Assembly: GCA_028708055.1 (NCBI GenBank)
Contig: JAQVZT010000163.1
Span: forward strand, 1-6,091
Source: Methanothrix sp.
GTDB lineage: Archaea > Halobacteriota > Methanosarcinia > Methanotrichales > Methanotrichaceae
Length of the DNA stretch: 6,091 nucleotides
Direction: 5' to 3'
The notes beneath the pieces were generated by a model. The model ran no database searches and was not told the origin of the DNA. It saw only the letters and a program-made list of their open reading frames with translations. A program made the translations under genes and the position numbers. Below are positions 1 to 5,960 of this stretch, in pieces. Position 1 is the stretch's first letter. Every line of letters begins with the position of its first letter.

Positions 1-117
1 CCGGTCGTGGTTAAGGCCGCTTCAGCATCACTGCTTTTGCCCGCGGCAATTGTCCTCATTATCATATTAGCCGCCGGCGGATACATGTACAGGAAGAAAC
101 AGAAGAAGGCCAGCTAA
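1..117 (+). CDS. C-terminal end of a membrane-anchored protein (partial)
   Basis: The reading frame is open from the window edge to TAA at 115-117, giving the last 38 residues of a protein whose start lies outside. It holds one hydrophobic segment (about residues 11-27, LLLPAAIVLIIILAAGG) followed by a short basic tail (YMYRKKQKKAS). A single C-terminal membrane helix with a positively charged cytoplasmic tail is the usual anchor of archaeal surface or secreted-then-tethered proteins, so the missing part is probably extracellular; that is inference. The family cannot be named from this fragment. The next gene starts 49 bases downstream on the same strand, so co-transcription is possible. An 8-bp inverted repeat (104-111 with 127-134) spans the stop codon. 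Confidence 0.72.
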   Translation, partial: PVVVKAASASLLLPAAIVLIIILAAGGYMYRKKQKKAS

Positions 118-134
118 TTATCCCCCGGCCTTCT
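104..134 (+). terminator. Inverted repeat across the stop codon of the first gene
   Basis: AGAAGGCC (104-111) can pair with GGCCTTCT (127-134) around a 15-base loop that contains the TAA stop. No T-run follows, so it is a weak terminator candidate by archaeal standards. It might instead only mark the gene end or influence read-through into the RDD gene. Confidence 0.25.
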
Positions 135-157
135 CCTTTAAAGGGGTAATTCTGAAA

Positions 158-161
158 GGAG
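158..161 (+). promoter_or_regulatory. Ribosome binding site of the RDD gene
   Basis: GGAG (within AAAGGAG, 155-161) lies 5 bases before the ATG at 167. It is a near-ideal Shine-Dalgarno match and fixes the start of the RDD protein. Confidence 0.75.
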
Positions 162-166
162 TTCTA

Positions 167-574
167 ATGGACGAAAGAGTCGTACTGTCGAGCTGGAATG
201 AGCGCTTCTGGGCTTGGCTGATCGATGTCCTTCTCATGGGCATCATCTGGTACAGAGTTTTAGTGGTTATAAAAATAGAAGCCCTGAGCATTGTTGGAAT
301 CCTTCTGCTGGCAGGAGCGCTATTCATTTACTGGACGGCACTGGAAGGTTACAGAGGCCAGTCGCTGGGCAAGATGGTCCTGAACATAGTAGTAACAGGC
401 CCACTGGGTGAAGATATTAGCTATAAAGATGCAGCAGTCGAGGCATTTGGAAAGGCATTTTTACTTCCGGTGGATTGCCTCATCGGCTGGTTTGCGCTTT
501 CCAAGAATCGACAGCGTTTATTCAATAAGATATCCGATACCGTTGTCCTCAAACGACCGGAGAATTATGGATGA
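167..574 (+). CDS. RDD-family integral membrane protein
   Basis: This is a 135-residue protein with the hallmarks of the RDD family. The N-terminal RFWAWLIDVLL (residues 13-23) places the conserved Arg (R13) and the Asp (D20) in the first membrane helix. The mid-protein motif GYRGQSLGKMVLNIVV (about 62-77) is the typical 'G.SlGKm.l...V' block, and the end (SDTVVLKR) matches the usual 'DT.V...' terminus. Three hydrophobic segments are visible at about 14-33, 40-60 and 95-111. RDD proteins are small membrane proteins; a few are linked to ion transport or stress, but most have no assigned substrate, so none is given here. The start is supported by AAAGGAG 5 bases upstream. The stop TGA (572-574) overlaps an ATG at 571 (ATGA) and another ATG at 567, remnants of a once-coupled downstream gene that is now broken. 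Confidence 0.88.
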   Translation: MDERVVLSSWNERFWAWLIDVLLMGIIWYRVLVVIKIEALSIVGILLLAGALFIYWTALEGYRGQSLGKMVLNIVVTGPLGEDISYKDAAVEAFGKAFLLPVDCLIGWFALSKNRQRLFNKISDTVVLKRPENYG

Positions 575-683
575 TAGTCAAACTGCGCACCCCGCAGCAA
601 GCAACTTAGTAGTTGATACCGGTATATGATATAGAGTGCGGCAGGTTCGAAATGGGTGTCGTTTTGAGTGCATTATTTCCTAG

Positions 684-1040
684 CGCAAGCCTTGGACCAC
701 CAAATGCCCTTACTAGGCCACCTTCCGCCAGGCTCACAAGCTGGGAGGCTCTATCAAGGCTGGTGAGAAGGACCGCCCAATTGTCTTTGCGGACCGCATC
801 GTAAAGGGGGGCGCGGAATGAAAAAGGTGATATCTCCATTAGGGTTCTCAGCTTCCTGAAATATTATACCGCCTTCAACTGGTACCAAATAAAGGGCTTG
901 CCTAAGAAGTTTCCCGCTGAGCGGGAGAATCAGCAGATCCACAGGCCGAGGAGCTATTGAGGCGGAGAGGCCCCTGCATTGATACCGACACCGAGCGAGC
1001 TTATTACAGTCCGCATAGCGATAAGATTTCGGCATCCTCG
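684..1040 (+). pseudogene. ArdC-type antirestriction / ssDNA-binding protein, decayed remnant
   Basis: Translation in alternating + frames gives successive pieces of an ArdC-like protein (N-terminal ssDNA-binding domain, PF08401 type). Piece A (717-818) reads ATFRQAHKLGG, then GEKDRPIVF, matching the family pattern 'W.TF.QA..LGG.(I/V)..GEK...V.F'. The expected Trp before ATFRQA is a TAG stop at 714-716, and RKPW lies in frame before it. Piece B (829 to about 930, +1 frame) reads FLKYYTAFNWYQIKGLP, the family's 'Y.VFN..Q..GLP' block. Piece C (about 921-1031, back in frame A) reads AEELLRRRGP, then RAYYSPHSDKI, the 'A..II...A.Y.P..D.I' block. The order and spacing fit one ancestral gene with two compensating indels and nonsense codons (TAG 681, TAG 714, TGA 819). 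It ends before the HExxH metallopeptidase motif expected in full-length ArdC. ArdC proteins are typical of plasmids and conjugative elements, where they protect incoming DNA. The family match is from recalled motifs, not a search. Confidence 0.72.
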
Positions 1041-1215
1041 TAAAGGAGCGTGTCGTGCTCGACGATCAGGAGGCTGTGGTGGCTCTCCTCCAGTATGGTC
1101 ATGAGCTGGAAGAGGGTGTTGGCCGGCGCACATCCAGCTCGGTGATGTTCCGGTTTAGGCGGTTGAGGATGCAGGAGTAGTTGCCACTGGTGAAGAGGGT
1201 CTTGTTGCGCTGCGA
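1016..1215 (-). pseudogene. Frameshifted fragment of an unidentified protein
   Basis: Two overlapping minus-strand frames give protein-like sequence that joins into one reading. The first (1215 down to about 1120) reads NKTLFTSGNYSCILNRLNRN, then ITELDVRR, before it runs into nonsense and TGA at 1099-1101. The second (about 1120 down to 1024) continues as NTLFQLMTILEESHHSLLIV, then EHDTLLYEDAE. The switch is near 1120, consistent with a single indel. The second frame then runs on for a few unrelated residues to a stop at 1004-1006. No start codon is evident: in the first frame a TAA lies at 1216-1218, only 20 bases past the end of the TPR gene. The piece is visibly more GC-rich than the TPR gene beside it. 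The family is not recognised with confidence; the LLIVEHD stretch resembles a beta-strand/acidic motif of NTPases but no Walker A is present. Confidence 0.55.
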
Positions 1216-1238
1216 TTATAGAATCCGCATTGCGCCAT

Positions 1239-3560
1239 TCAGTGTATCGCAACTTCCCACTTCCAGCCCAGCGATGCCGCCTTGGCAAAAGCATCATCTG
1301 ATTCATCTTTAAGTCCTAGCTTATTGAGGACCTCTCCCTTGAAATGCCATGCGGCTGGATCTGATGTATTAATCTCCAAGGCCTCTTCAAAGGAGGCCAA
1401 AGCATCTTCATATCGGTTTAGTCGATGCAGAGCAATTCCGCGGTAAATCCAAGCTGAAATAGACGATAGATCAATCTCCAAAACTTCATCAAAACATTTT
1501 ATGGCATCATCATATTGGCCCAGATTAATGTAGGTTATTCCTTTGTTGAACCACGTCTTTGTGTCGCATGGGTCTATCTCAATTGCTTTTTCGTAGGAGT
1601 AAATGGCATCTTCATAGCTCTGCAATTGTGCGAGAGCATTGCCTTTGTTGTTCCAGGCATCGAAGTAGTTAATATCGATATCTGTAGCTCGTTCGAAACA
1701 GTCCACAGCATCATTGTATCTGTGTAAAGCAGAGAGAACATTGCCCTTGTTGTTCCAGGCCATGGCATAACTGGGATTGCTTCCTATGGCACACTCAAAA
1801 GATTTGATGGCTTCGTCGTAGAGCTCCAGGTTCTTTAAGGTAACTCCCCGGTTATTCCATGTATCGGCATTCTCCGGGTCCAGTTGCAGGGCCTTATCAA
1901 AGGATCTGATAGCCTCTTCATACTGGCCCATCTCATCCAGAGTAAGACCTCTATTGTACCATGGTGAGGCATTCCTTTCATCGAGCACCTTCGCTTTGTC
2001 GAAGCACTTGATAGCCTCACTGTAGCGGATCAATCTTTTTAGAACAATTCCCTTATTATTCCAAAATTTTGAGCTTTCTGGGTTAATTTCTATAGCCTTA
2101 TCGTAGCTGAAGAGGGCATTATTGTACCGACCCAGTTCGTAGAGACAAACGCCTTTATCAAACCATATGGAGCTGTTGGCAGGATCTATTTTCAAGGCCT
2201 CATCGTAACATTCTAAAGCTTCGTCATAGCGGCCCAAATACTTACAGAGAATCTCAGCCTTTGCACACCAGCTGGAATAGTCCTTGGGATCTATCTTGAT
2301 GACGTTATCGAAGCAGATAAATGCCTCTTTGTATTGACCAAGCTTTCTTCTAAGGAGACCTTTATTTCGCCAAGCTCTGGTATCCCACGGTTTGATTTCT
2401 AAAAACGCATCGTAGCAACGTATTGCCTCTTCATATCTCCCCAGCTTATCAAGGGTTACTCCTTTGTTATTCCAGGCATCCAAATAGCGATTATCTATAT
2501 TCAAGGCACCTTCAAAGGACGAAATAGCTTTTTCGTAAAGGCCCAATTTATATAATGCTAAACCTTTTTCATACCATGCATCCGCAATTTGGGGAGTGAT
2601 TGCGGTAGCTTTTTCGTAGCAATTAGCTGCATCTTCGAAACACTCTTTTTTGTAGAACTCCGATCCGGCCTTCAAGAAATAGGACGCGAAGTCCTCGCTT
2701 ACCGGAACTAAGAAGTTTCCTGATGTACTGCTGGCGACGGGAATGGGCAGTGGCACCATGGCCTTCTTCATGGTGATTACCTTCTCAGTTATCCTTATGA
2801 GCTCTTCACCGCGCTTGGTTTTTTGCAGGGCAAGGTATTTTCCGTACAGTGCTTCTTTCAGCAATGGATTGATCTCAAGTGCTCTATCAAATGATTCTAC
2901 AGCTTCCTGGTAGCGACCCATGTTCCCTAAAGCTATGCCTCTGCTTACCCAAGCGTCGATATAGGAGTGGTTAATCTTGAGCGCATTTTCGTAAGCTGAT
3001 ACAGCCTCTTTGTATCTGCCCAATTTGCCCATGACATTGCCCATGCCACACCAGACATCTATAAGATGTGGATTTATCTCAAGAGCCTTACCAAAGTCGT
3101 CTATAGCCTCCTCATATCTGCCGATTCGGTAGAGTACATTGGCTCTATTCTTGAGGGCTTTAAAAGAGCGTGGATTTATCTCCAGGGCTCTTTTATAGGA
3201 CTCCAGGGCATTTTCGAATTGGCCTAAGTCTGAGAGGCCCAGACCTCTTTCGCACCAGTAAACATCTATTGAAGAACTGGTCTCTCCTGCTTTGTCATAG
3301 ATATTGTTTCCCGAGCAGATGGCGGGAAGAGTTTCGATTTGTATCTGCTCATGAATTATGGTCGTCTTTAGATCGCTAGCGGATTTTTGGGGGTGTTTAT
3401 TTGCTCTTTTTAACCAGCTCGATATTTTGGAAATTCTATTTTGTAATGATTTTTTTAAGTTTGTATAGTTTAATTTCAAATTAGAGAAAATATTATTCAT
3501 TGCTGACGCTAAGTAAGAAAAAACGACGCGAGGAGAAGCCGATCGCTCAGTAGAGGTCAT
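1239..3560 (-). CDS. Large tetratricopeptide (TPR) repeat protein
   Basis: This is a 773-residue protein made mostly of 34-residue TPR units of the form 'AWNNKG..L..LGRYEEAI.(C/S)(F/Y)DKALEIDP'. I count four units at about 98-234, a degenerate stretch at about 235-295 (KEALYGKYLALQKTKRGEEL, then a Pro/Ser-rich linker), and about fourteen units at 296-773. One unit (near residues 410-430, LCKYLGRYDEAL) has one extra residue. Residues 1-97 are non-repetitive, basic and polar, with no clear signal peptide or membrane helix, so a cytoplasmic location is likely. TPR arrays form superhelical scaffolds that bind peptides or partner proteins; no catalytic domain is fused, so the partner is unknown. 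ATG at 3558-3560 is preceded by AGGT 6 bases upstream; ATG at 3498-3500 (Met21) is an alternative without a clear ribosome binding site. It appears to be transcribed alone from a TATA element near 3646. Confidence 0.93.
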   Translation of the reverse strand: MTSTERSASPRVVFSYLASAMNNIFSNLKLNYTNLKKSLQNRISKISSWLKRANKHPQKSASDLKTTIIHEQIQIETLPAICSGNNIYDKAGETSSSIDVYWCERGLGLSDLGQFENALESYKRALEINPRSFKALKNRANVLYRIGRYEEAIDDFGKALEINPHLIDVWCGMGNVMGKLGRYKEAVSAYENALKINHSYIDAWVSRGIALGNMGRYQEAVESFDRALEINPLLKEALYGKYLALQKTKRGEELIRITEKVITMKKAMVPLPIPVASSTSGNFLVPVSEDFASYFLKAGSEFYKKECFEDAANCYEKATAITPQIADAWYEKGLALYKLGLYEKAISSFEGALNIDNRYLDAWNNKGVTLDKLGRYEEAIRCYDAFLEIKPWDTRAWRNKGLLRRKLGQYKEAFICFDNVIKIDPKDYSSWCAKAEILCKYLGRYDEALECYDEALKIDPANSSIWFDKGVCLYELGRYNNALFSYDKAIEINPESSKFWNNKGIVLKRLIRYSEAIKCFDKAKVLDERNASPWYNRGLTLDEMGQYEEAIRSFDKALQLDPENADTWNNRGVTLKNLELYDEAIKSFECAIGSNPSYAMAWNNKGNVLSALHRYNDAVDCFERATDIDINYFDAWNNKGNALAQLQSYEDAIYSYEKAIEIDPCDTKTWFNKGITYINLGQYDDAIKCFDEVLEIDLSSISAWIYRGIALHRLNRYEDALASFEEALEINTSDPAAWHFKGEVLNKLGLKDESDDAFAKAASLGWKWEVAIH
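2676..2858 (-). other. Degenerate spacer between the two TPR arrays
   Basis: Codons for about residues 235-295 interrupt the regular 102-base periodicity. The first part (ALYGKYLALQKTKRGEELI) still looks like a worn TPR helix pair. The rest (VPLPIPVASSTSGNFLVPVS) is rich in Pro, Ser and Val, as expected for a flexible hinge. It divides the protein into a 4-unit and a 14-unit superhelix. Confidence 0.6.
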
Positions 3561-3639
3561 GACATTACCTAATTAATAACTTAATTAAGATCTTTTAAGT
3601 ATTAAAGTCTTTTGCTTTTAGTATCACAATAAAAATTTT

Positions 3640-3652
3640 CTTATATTTAAAG
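3640..3652 (-). promoter_or_regulatory. Archaeal TATA/BRE-like promoter of the TPR gene
   Basis: On the minus strand this reads CTTTAAATATAAG, close to the archaeal TATA box and preceded by GATTTAAA. It lies about 80 bases before the TPR ATG, predicting a transcription start near 3615-3622 and a leader of about 55-60 bases. The spacer is strongly AT-rich, so chance TATA-like strings are likely and the exact box is uncertain. The 7-mers GTATCAC (3621-3627) and GTGATAC (3682-3688) form an inverted pair around the box. Confidence 0.4.
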
Positions 3653-3737
3653 TTTAAATCACGAACAATCGAATTGATAACGTGATACAATACAGATATG
3701 ACGAAAGATCCAGATAAGCAATTAATATCTTTAATTT

Positions 3738-3749
3738 AAAAAATAAAAA
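3738..3749 (-). terminator. Oligo-T terminator after the 93-residue gene
   Basis: On the minus strand a T5-A-T6 run begins 16 bases after the stop codon of the 93-residue gene. Archaeal RNA polymerase terminates at such T-runs without needing a hairpin. It would separate this unit from the TPR gene downstream. Confidence 0.45.
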
Positions 3750-3764
3750 TTATAAGATTAAATA

Positions 3765-4046
3765 TCAAAGTAACTTTTCCGCAAGCATAACTCGCCAGAC
3801 AAAATTAGCTGCCCAGGCTTTTTCCTGCCGAGTTAGGGGTAACGTCAAGATCTTCTTACCTTCTGAATCTATCGTAATTCTCTTCCGAAGGCCATTTAAA
3901 TTAGTTCTGTCTTCCTGAGACCATAATCCACCGAATTCGTCCCATCTAAGCAGTTTTTCAGAATGCATCATGTCGTTCTCTGAGAACGAGATGATCTTAT
4001 CTAAGCTTGATTGAAGTCCGCTAAAGGATAAAGTGTCTTCTATCAT
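3765..4046 (-). CDS. Hypothetical 93-residue protein
   Basis: The 93-residue soluble protein runs from ATG (4044-4046) to TGA (3765-3767). The start is supported by AAGGA on the minus strand (4053-4057), 6 bases upstream. It has no signal peptide, membrane helix or Cys. The middle is rich in Trp and charged residues (LLRWDEFGGLWSQEDRTNLN), followed by a basic stretch (GLRKRITIDSEGKK) and an amphipathic C-terminal helix (QEKAWAANFVWRVMLAEKLL). I do not recognise a family. It lies 57 bases downstream of the DUF4096-fusion gene on the same strand and is followed by a T-run terminator, so the two are probably co-transcribed. A role as a small partner or regulator of the upstream protein is only a guess from position. 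Confidence 0.68.
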   Translation of the reverse strand: MIEDTLSFSGLQSSLDKIISFSENDMMHSEKLLRWDEFGGLWSQEDRTNLNGLRKRITIDSEGKKILTLPLTRQEKAWAANFVWRVMLAEKLL

Positions 4047-4103
4047 AATTAGTCCTTATTTTATTGCTTAATCGCAGTCCTGTCAAAATTATTCTCGCCA
4101 AGA

Positions 4104-4976
4104 TCATTGAGATACAGACATTGGAGCCATTTCTCCTCTTGAGGACATCGTGCTATTTGCAGTCCTCTTTCTCGTAGAGGTCATTTGATCTTCTTTGACA
4201 TTCAAATACTTCGAAAGCCTCTCTTTATATACGTCTTCACTCTCGATACTGCTAATTATTGGGTCTAGAACACCCTCTGCAGACCATTTCTTTAGCCTTG
4301 TGCGGACTGCCAAATAAGAGCCATATTTACGGGGAATCTCCGTCCAGGTACAACCGGTCTTCAACACATATCGGACAGCGTCCAAGATTTTCCGATCTTC
4401 TGTTTTAAACACTCTATTACATGGCTGCAGCGGGATATATTGCTTCACATAGTCCCATTGGGCATCACTCAGTTCCTCGAAGTTATCAATGCCTTTTCTC
4501 AGGTATTTGCCGACAAGATCAAGAATTATCTGACTATCCTCTTTGGGGAAACGCACTGAAACAGAAAGCTCAACTCTGCTCTCAAATATCTTCTTAGGGT
4601 ATATGCTCCTTTGATTGGGCACCATTGGACTTAAATTAGGATAAGCATCGAAACGCCATGGTGGAAGTTTTTCGCCCTCATGACCCAATATTCGATAGGA
4701 GAACCAATCATTAACTTCCGGATGACTATGGACCCGATCTCCCAGGGATTTTATCAATATCGTCAAGAGCCTCTCGACTTCTTTCATTGAATAGAACTCT
4801 ATCCAGATTATTCCCGGCTCGTTCTCTTCGCAAGAATTGCAGGTTCTTATCTTTGCGTCCCATAGCGTTAATAGAAGAGGCGCGACCCCTTCATCCACCT
4901 CGATGAAATCCTGCTCCCCTGGATAGTAAACGGTAGTCTGCTTATGGTCAAAAGTAATTTCCCTTCCCCCCTTCAA
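4104..4976 (-). CDS. Two-domain protein: unnamed N-terminal domain fused to IS5-type DUF4096 domain
   Basis: This 290-residue protein has two parts. Residues about 18-165 form a compact domain with VDEGVAPLLLTLWDAKIRTC, a CNSC pair (46-49), GIIWIEF (55-61) and VELSVSVRFPKED (135-147). The pattern resembles hypothetical bacterial proteins that pair a '.DEG.APL...LW...I.T..SC' start with '.VRFP..D'; no function is known to me. Residues about 166-240 match the DUF4096 domain at the N-terminus of IS5/IS402-type transposases: LSDAQWDYVKQYIP, then DRKILDAVRYVLKTGCTW, TEIPRKYGSY and RLKKWSAEGVLDPII. The DDE catalytic domain is absent, and the tail (261-290) is Ser/Thr-rich and uncharacteristic. DUF4096 may serve here as a DNA-binding module. 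The start is TTG (4974-4976): there is no in-frame ATG before residue 64, and an in-frame TAA lies at 5001-5003. AAGGG lies about 9 bases upstream. The frame is open throughout, so this is probably a real fusion rather than a fresh insertion. Confidence 0.75.
   Translation of the reverse strand: MKGGREITFDHKQTTVYYPGEQDFIEVDEGVAPLLLTLWDAKIRTCNSCEENEPGIIWIEFYSMKEVERLLTILIKSLGDRVHSHPEVNDWFSYRILGHEGEKLPPWRFDAYPNLSPMVPNQRSIYPKKIFESRVELSVSVRFPKEDSQIILDLVGKYLRKGIDNFEELSDAQWDYVKQYIPLQPCNRVFKTEDRKILDAVRYVLKTGCTWTEIPRKYGSYLAVRTRLKKWSAEGVLDPIISSIESEDVYKERLSKYLNVKEDQMTSTRKRTANSTMSSRGEMAPMSVSQ
4257..4481 (-). other. DUF4096 (IS5/IS402-type transposase N-terminal) domain segment
   Basis: Codons for residues about 166-240 of the 290-residue protein encode the helix-turn-helix-like N-terminal domain normally followed by a DDE integrase core. 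Diagnostic positions are the Trp of LSDAQW, the DRKILDA helix, LKTGCTWTEIP and the closing KKWSAEGVL. No DDE core follows in any frame before the next gene, and I saw no flanking terminal inverted repeats or target duplications, so no insertion sequence is called. Confidence 0.75.
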
Positions 4977-5000
4977 TGAATCTGGCCCTTCTATGTGCAG

Positions 5001-5062
5001 TTAAGCGAGTCGTTTTCCTGTACTTCACTCCTTAAATTGCGCTAACTCGCCTATATGCTTAA
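5001..5062. repeat. Imperfect inverted repeat upstream of the fusion gene
   Basis: TTAAGCGAGT (5001-5010) is complementary to ACTCGC (5045-5050) and to the nearby GCTTAA (5057-5062); the right arm is split by a few bases. It sits 25-86 bases upstream of the TTG start of the DUF4096-fusion gene, and a TATA-like GCATATAG (minus strand) lies inside the right arm. It could be an operator or part of the promoter, or a chance pairing. Confidence 0.3.
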
Positions 5063-5914
5063 AGGAATGCTATTTAGTCCTCCCTGGAATGTATGTTAGG
5101 TGCATATTGTCCTCAGAATGGCTGGTTGCTTCTTCTGATAAGTGCATTATTTTATGATTCAATTTTCAATGTATAAAAAGTTTGCTAAAATAATTAACAT
5201 CACGATGTATTTTTTATCGGAATTATAGCAATAAAAATGTATTGTGCAATATGTATGTACTAAATATATTTTTATCAAATTGGCTGCATAGAGCGATCTT
5301 CGTAAGCTCTCAAAGCAAAATAGATGGTTTTATTGGCGATCAATTTGGATTTATGAACCTAATGTCAGGGACATTATTTTTAATAGCGGTCCCAGAGTTC
5401 CTCATACCTCCAGTCAAAGCCATATTTGACAATTATGCGCACCTCCCATTTCCAGATGGAAATTTGCATGACAGTCGCTTTCAAGATATCCAAAACGATG
5501 GTTAACATTAGAACTCATATTATTCATAGTAATCGTAATGGTTTAAATGACTTTCTAGCGATCGATCTAGTAGTGATAAAAATTGCCGCTATTAGTCAAA
5601 GTATCAGCAAATATATACTCATTATCTTCTGTGATTGAGACAGGATCGACAGTGATTGGTTATTATTACAGATAGTACTAGGAATGTTATTATTGGCATA
5701 AAATGCGATCAGACTAATTTTAAAAAATTTAAATATTAAAAGATTCATCTATTTTTGGAGCCTAATAATTACATACGCCCAATAAATTCCCTGTGGGCTC
5801 CGTCCCTTTATTCAAAGATTTAAGATATTCAGTGTTGATCTATCGCGAATACTATTATTGGCCTCAGATCTATAATTTAGAGTTCATTTCTAGTTGCTGT
5901 CGTTTTAAATGAAT

Positions 5915-5954
5915 ATGGTGCAAGAGCTGTTGGGATCACGCGCCATTGCACCAT
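5915..5954 (-). terminator. 9-bp perfect inverted repeat just after a minus-strand gene
   Basis: ATGGTGCAA (5915-5923) and TTGCACCAT (5946-5954) pair perfectly around a 22-base loop. The right arm is only 6 bases from the stop codon (5961-5963) of the minus-strand gene at the window edge, so it would form a hairpin in that transcript's 3' end. The bases that follow on the minus strand (ATTCATTTAAAACG) are AT-rich but contain no long T-run. A 3'-end or transcript-stability element is as likely as a terminator. Confidence 0.4.
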
Positions 5955-5960
5955 TGCGAT

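Larger units (their letters stand above)
4977..5960. other. AT-rich stretch of about 980 bases with no convincing gene
   Basis: Both strands were read in all frames. Open stretches exist, for example a + frame at 5242-5505 that begins with TTG and a minus frame at 5380-5508 that begins with ATG. None has a ribosome binding site, and they contradict one another over the same bases. A slightly less AT-rich core at about 5280-5500 may be old, decayed coding DNA. The only other structures seen are the inverted repeats at 5001-5062 and 5915-5954 and a weak one at 5757-5801. No tRNA or other RNA gene was recognised. Confidence 0.5.

Noticed and set aside
135..144. CCTTTAAAGG palindrome with TTTAAA as a TATA box for the RDD gene
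   Set aside because: Its spacing would place the transcript start at the ATG, making it leaderless, yet a strong Shine-Dalgarno sequence is present; the palindrome has no loop to form a hairpin.
606..1035. Minus-strand open frames at 606-839 and 754-1035
   Set aside because: They lie opposite the recognisable ArdC blocks, lack ribosome binding sites and contain no family motifs, so they are shadows of the + strand remnant.
1239..3270. Regular 102-base periodicity as a CRISPR or satellite array
   Set aside because: The period equals 34 codons in a single open frame with TPR consensus residues; the repetition is at protein level.
3550..4184. GTAGAGGTCAT repeated at 3550-3560 and 4174-4184
   Set aside because: It is an 11-base match inside two coding regions with no similar flanks; chance is the simplest explanation.
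4257..4481. Complete IS5-family insertion sequence
   Set aside because: Only the transposase N-terminal domain is present; there is no DDE core, terminal inverted repeat or target duplication.
5380..5508. 42-residue minus-strand ORF starting at ATG 5508
   Set aside because: Its composition is protein-like, but it has no ribosome binding site, no family match, and contradictory coding potential on the opposite strand.
5242..5638. Plus-strand open frames at 5242-5505 and 5426-5638
   Set aside because: The first begins with TTG without a ribosome binding site. The two overlap in different frames and neither resembles a known family.
5757..5801. GGAGCC / GGCTCC inverted repeat
   Set aside because: It has only 6 pairs around a 33-base loop, no adjacent gene end and no T-run.
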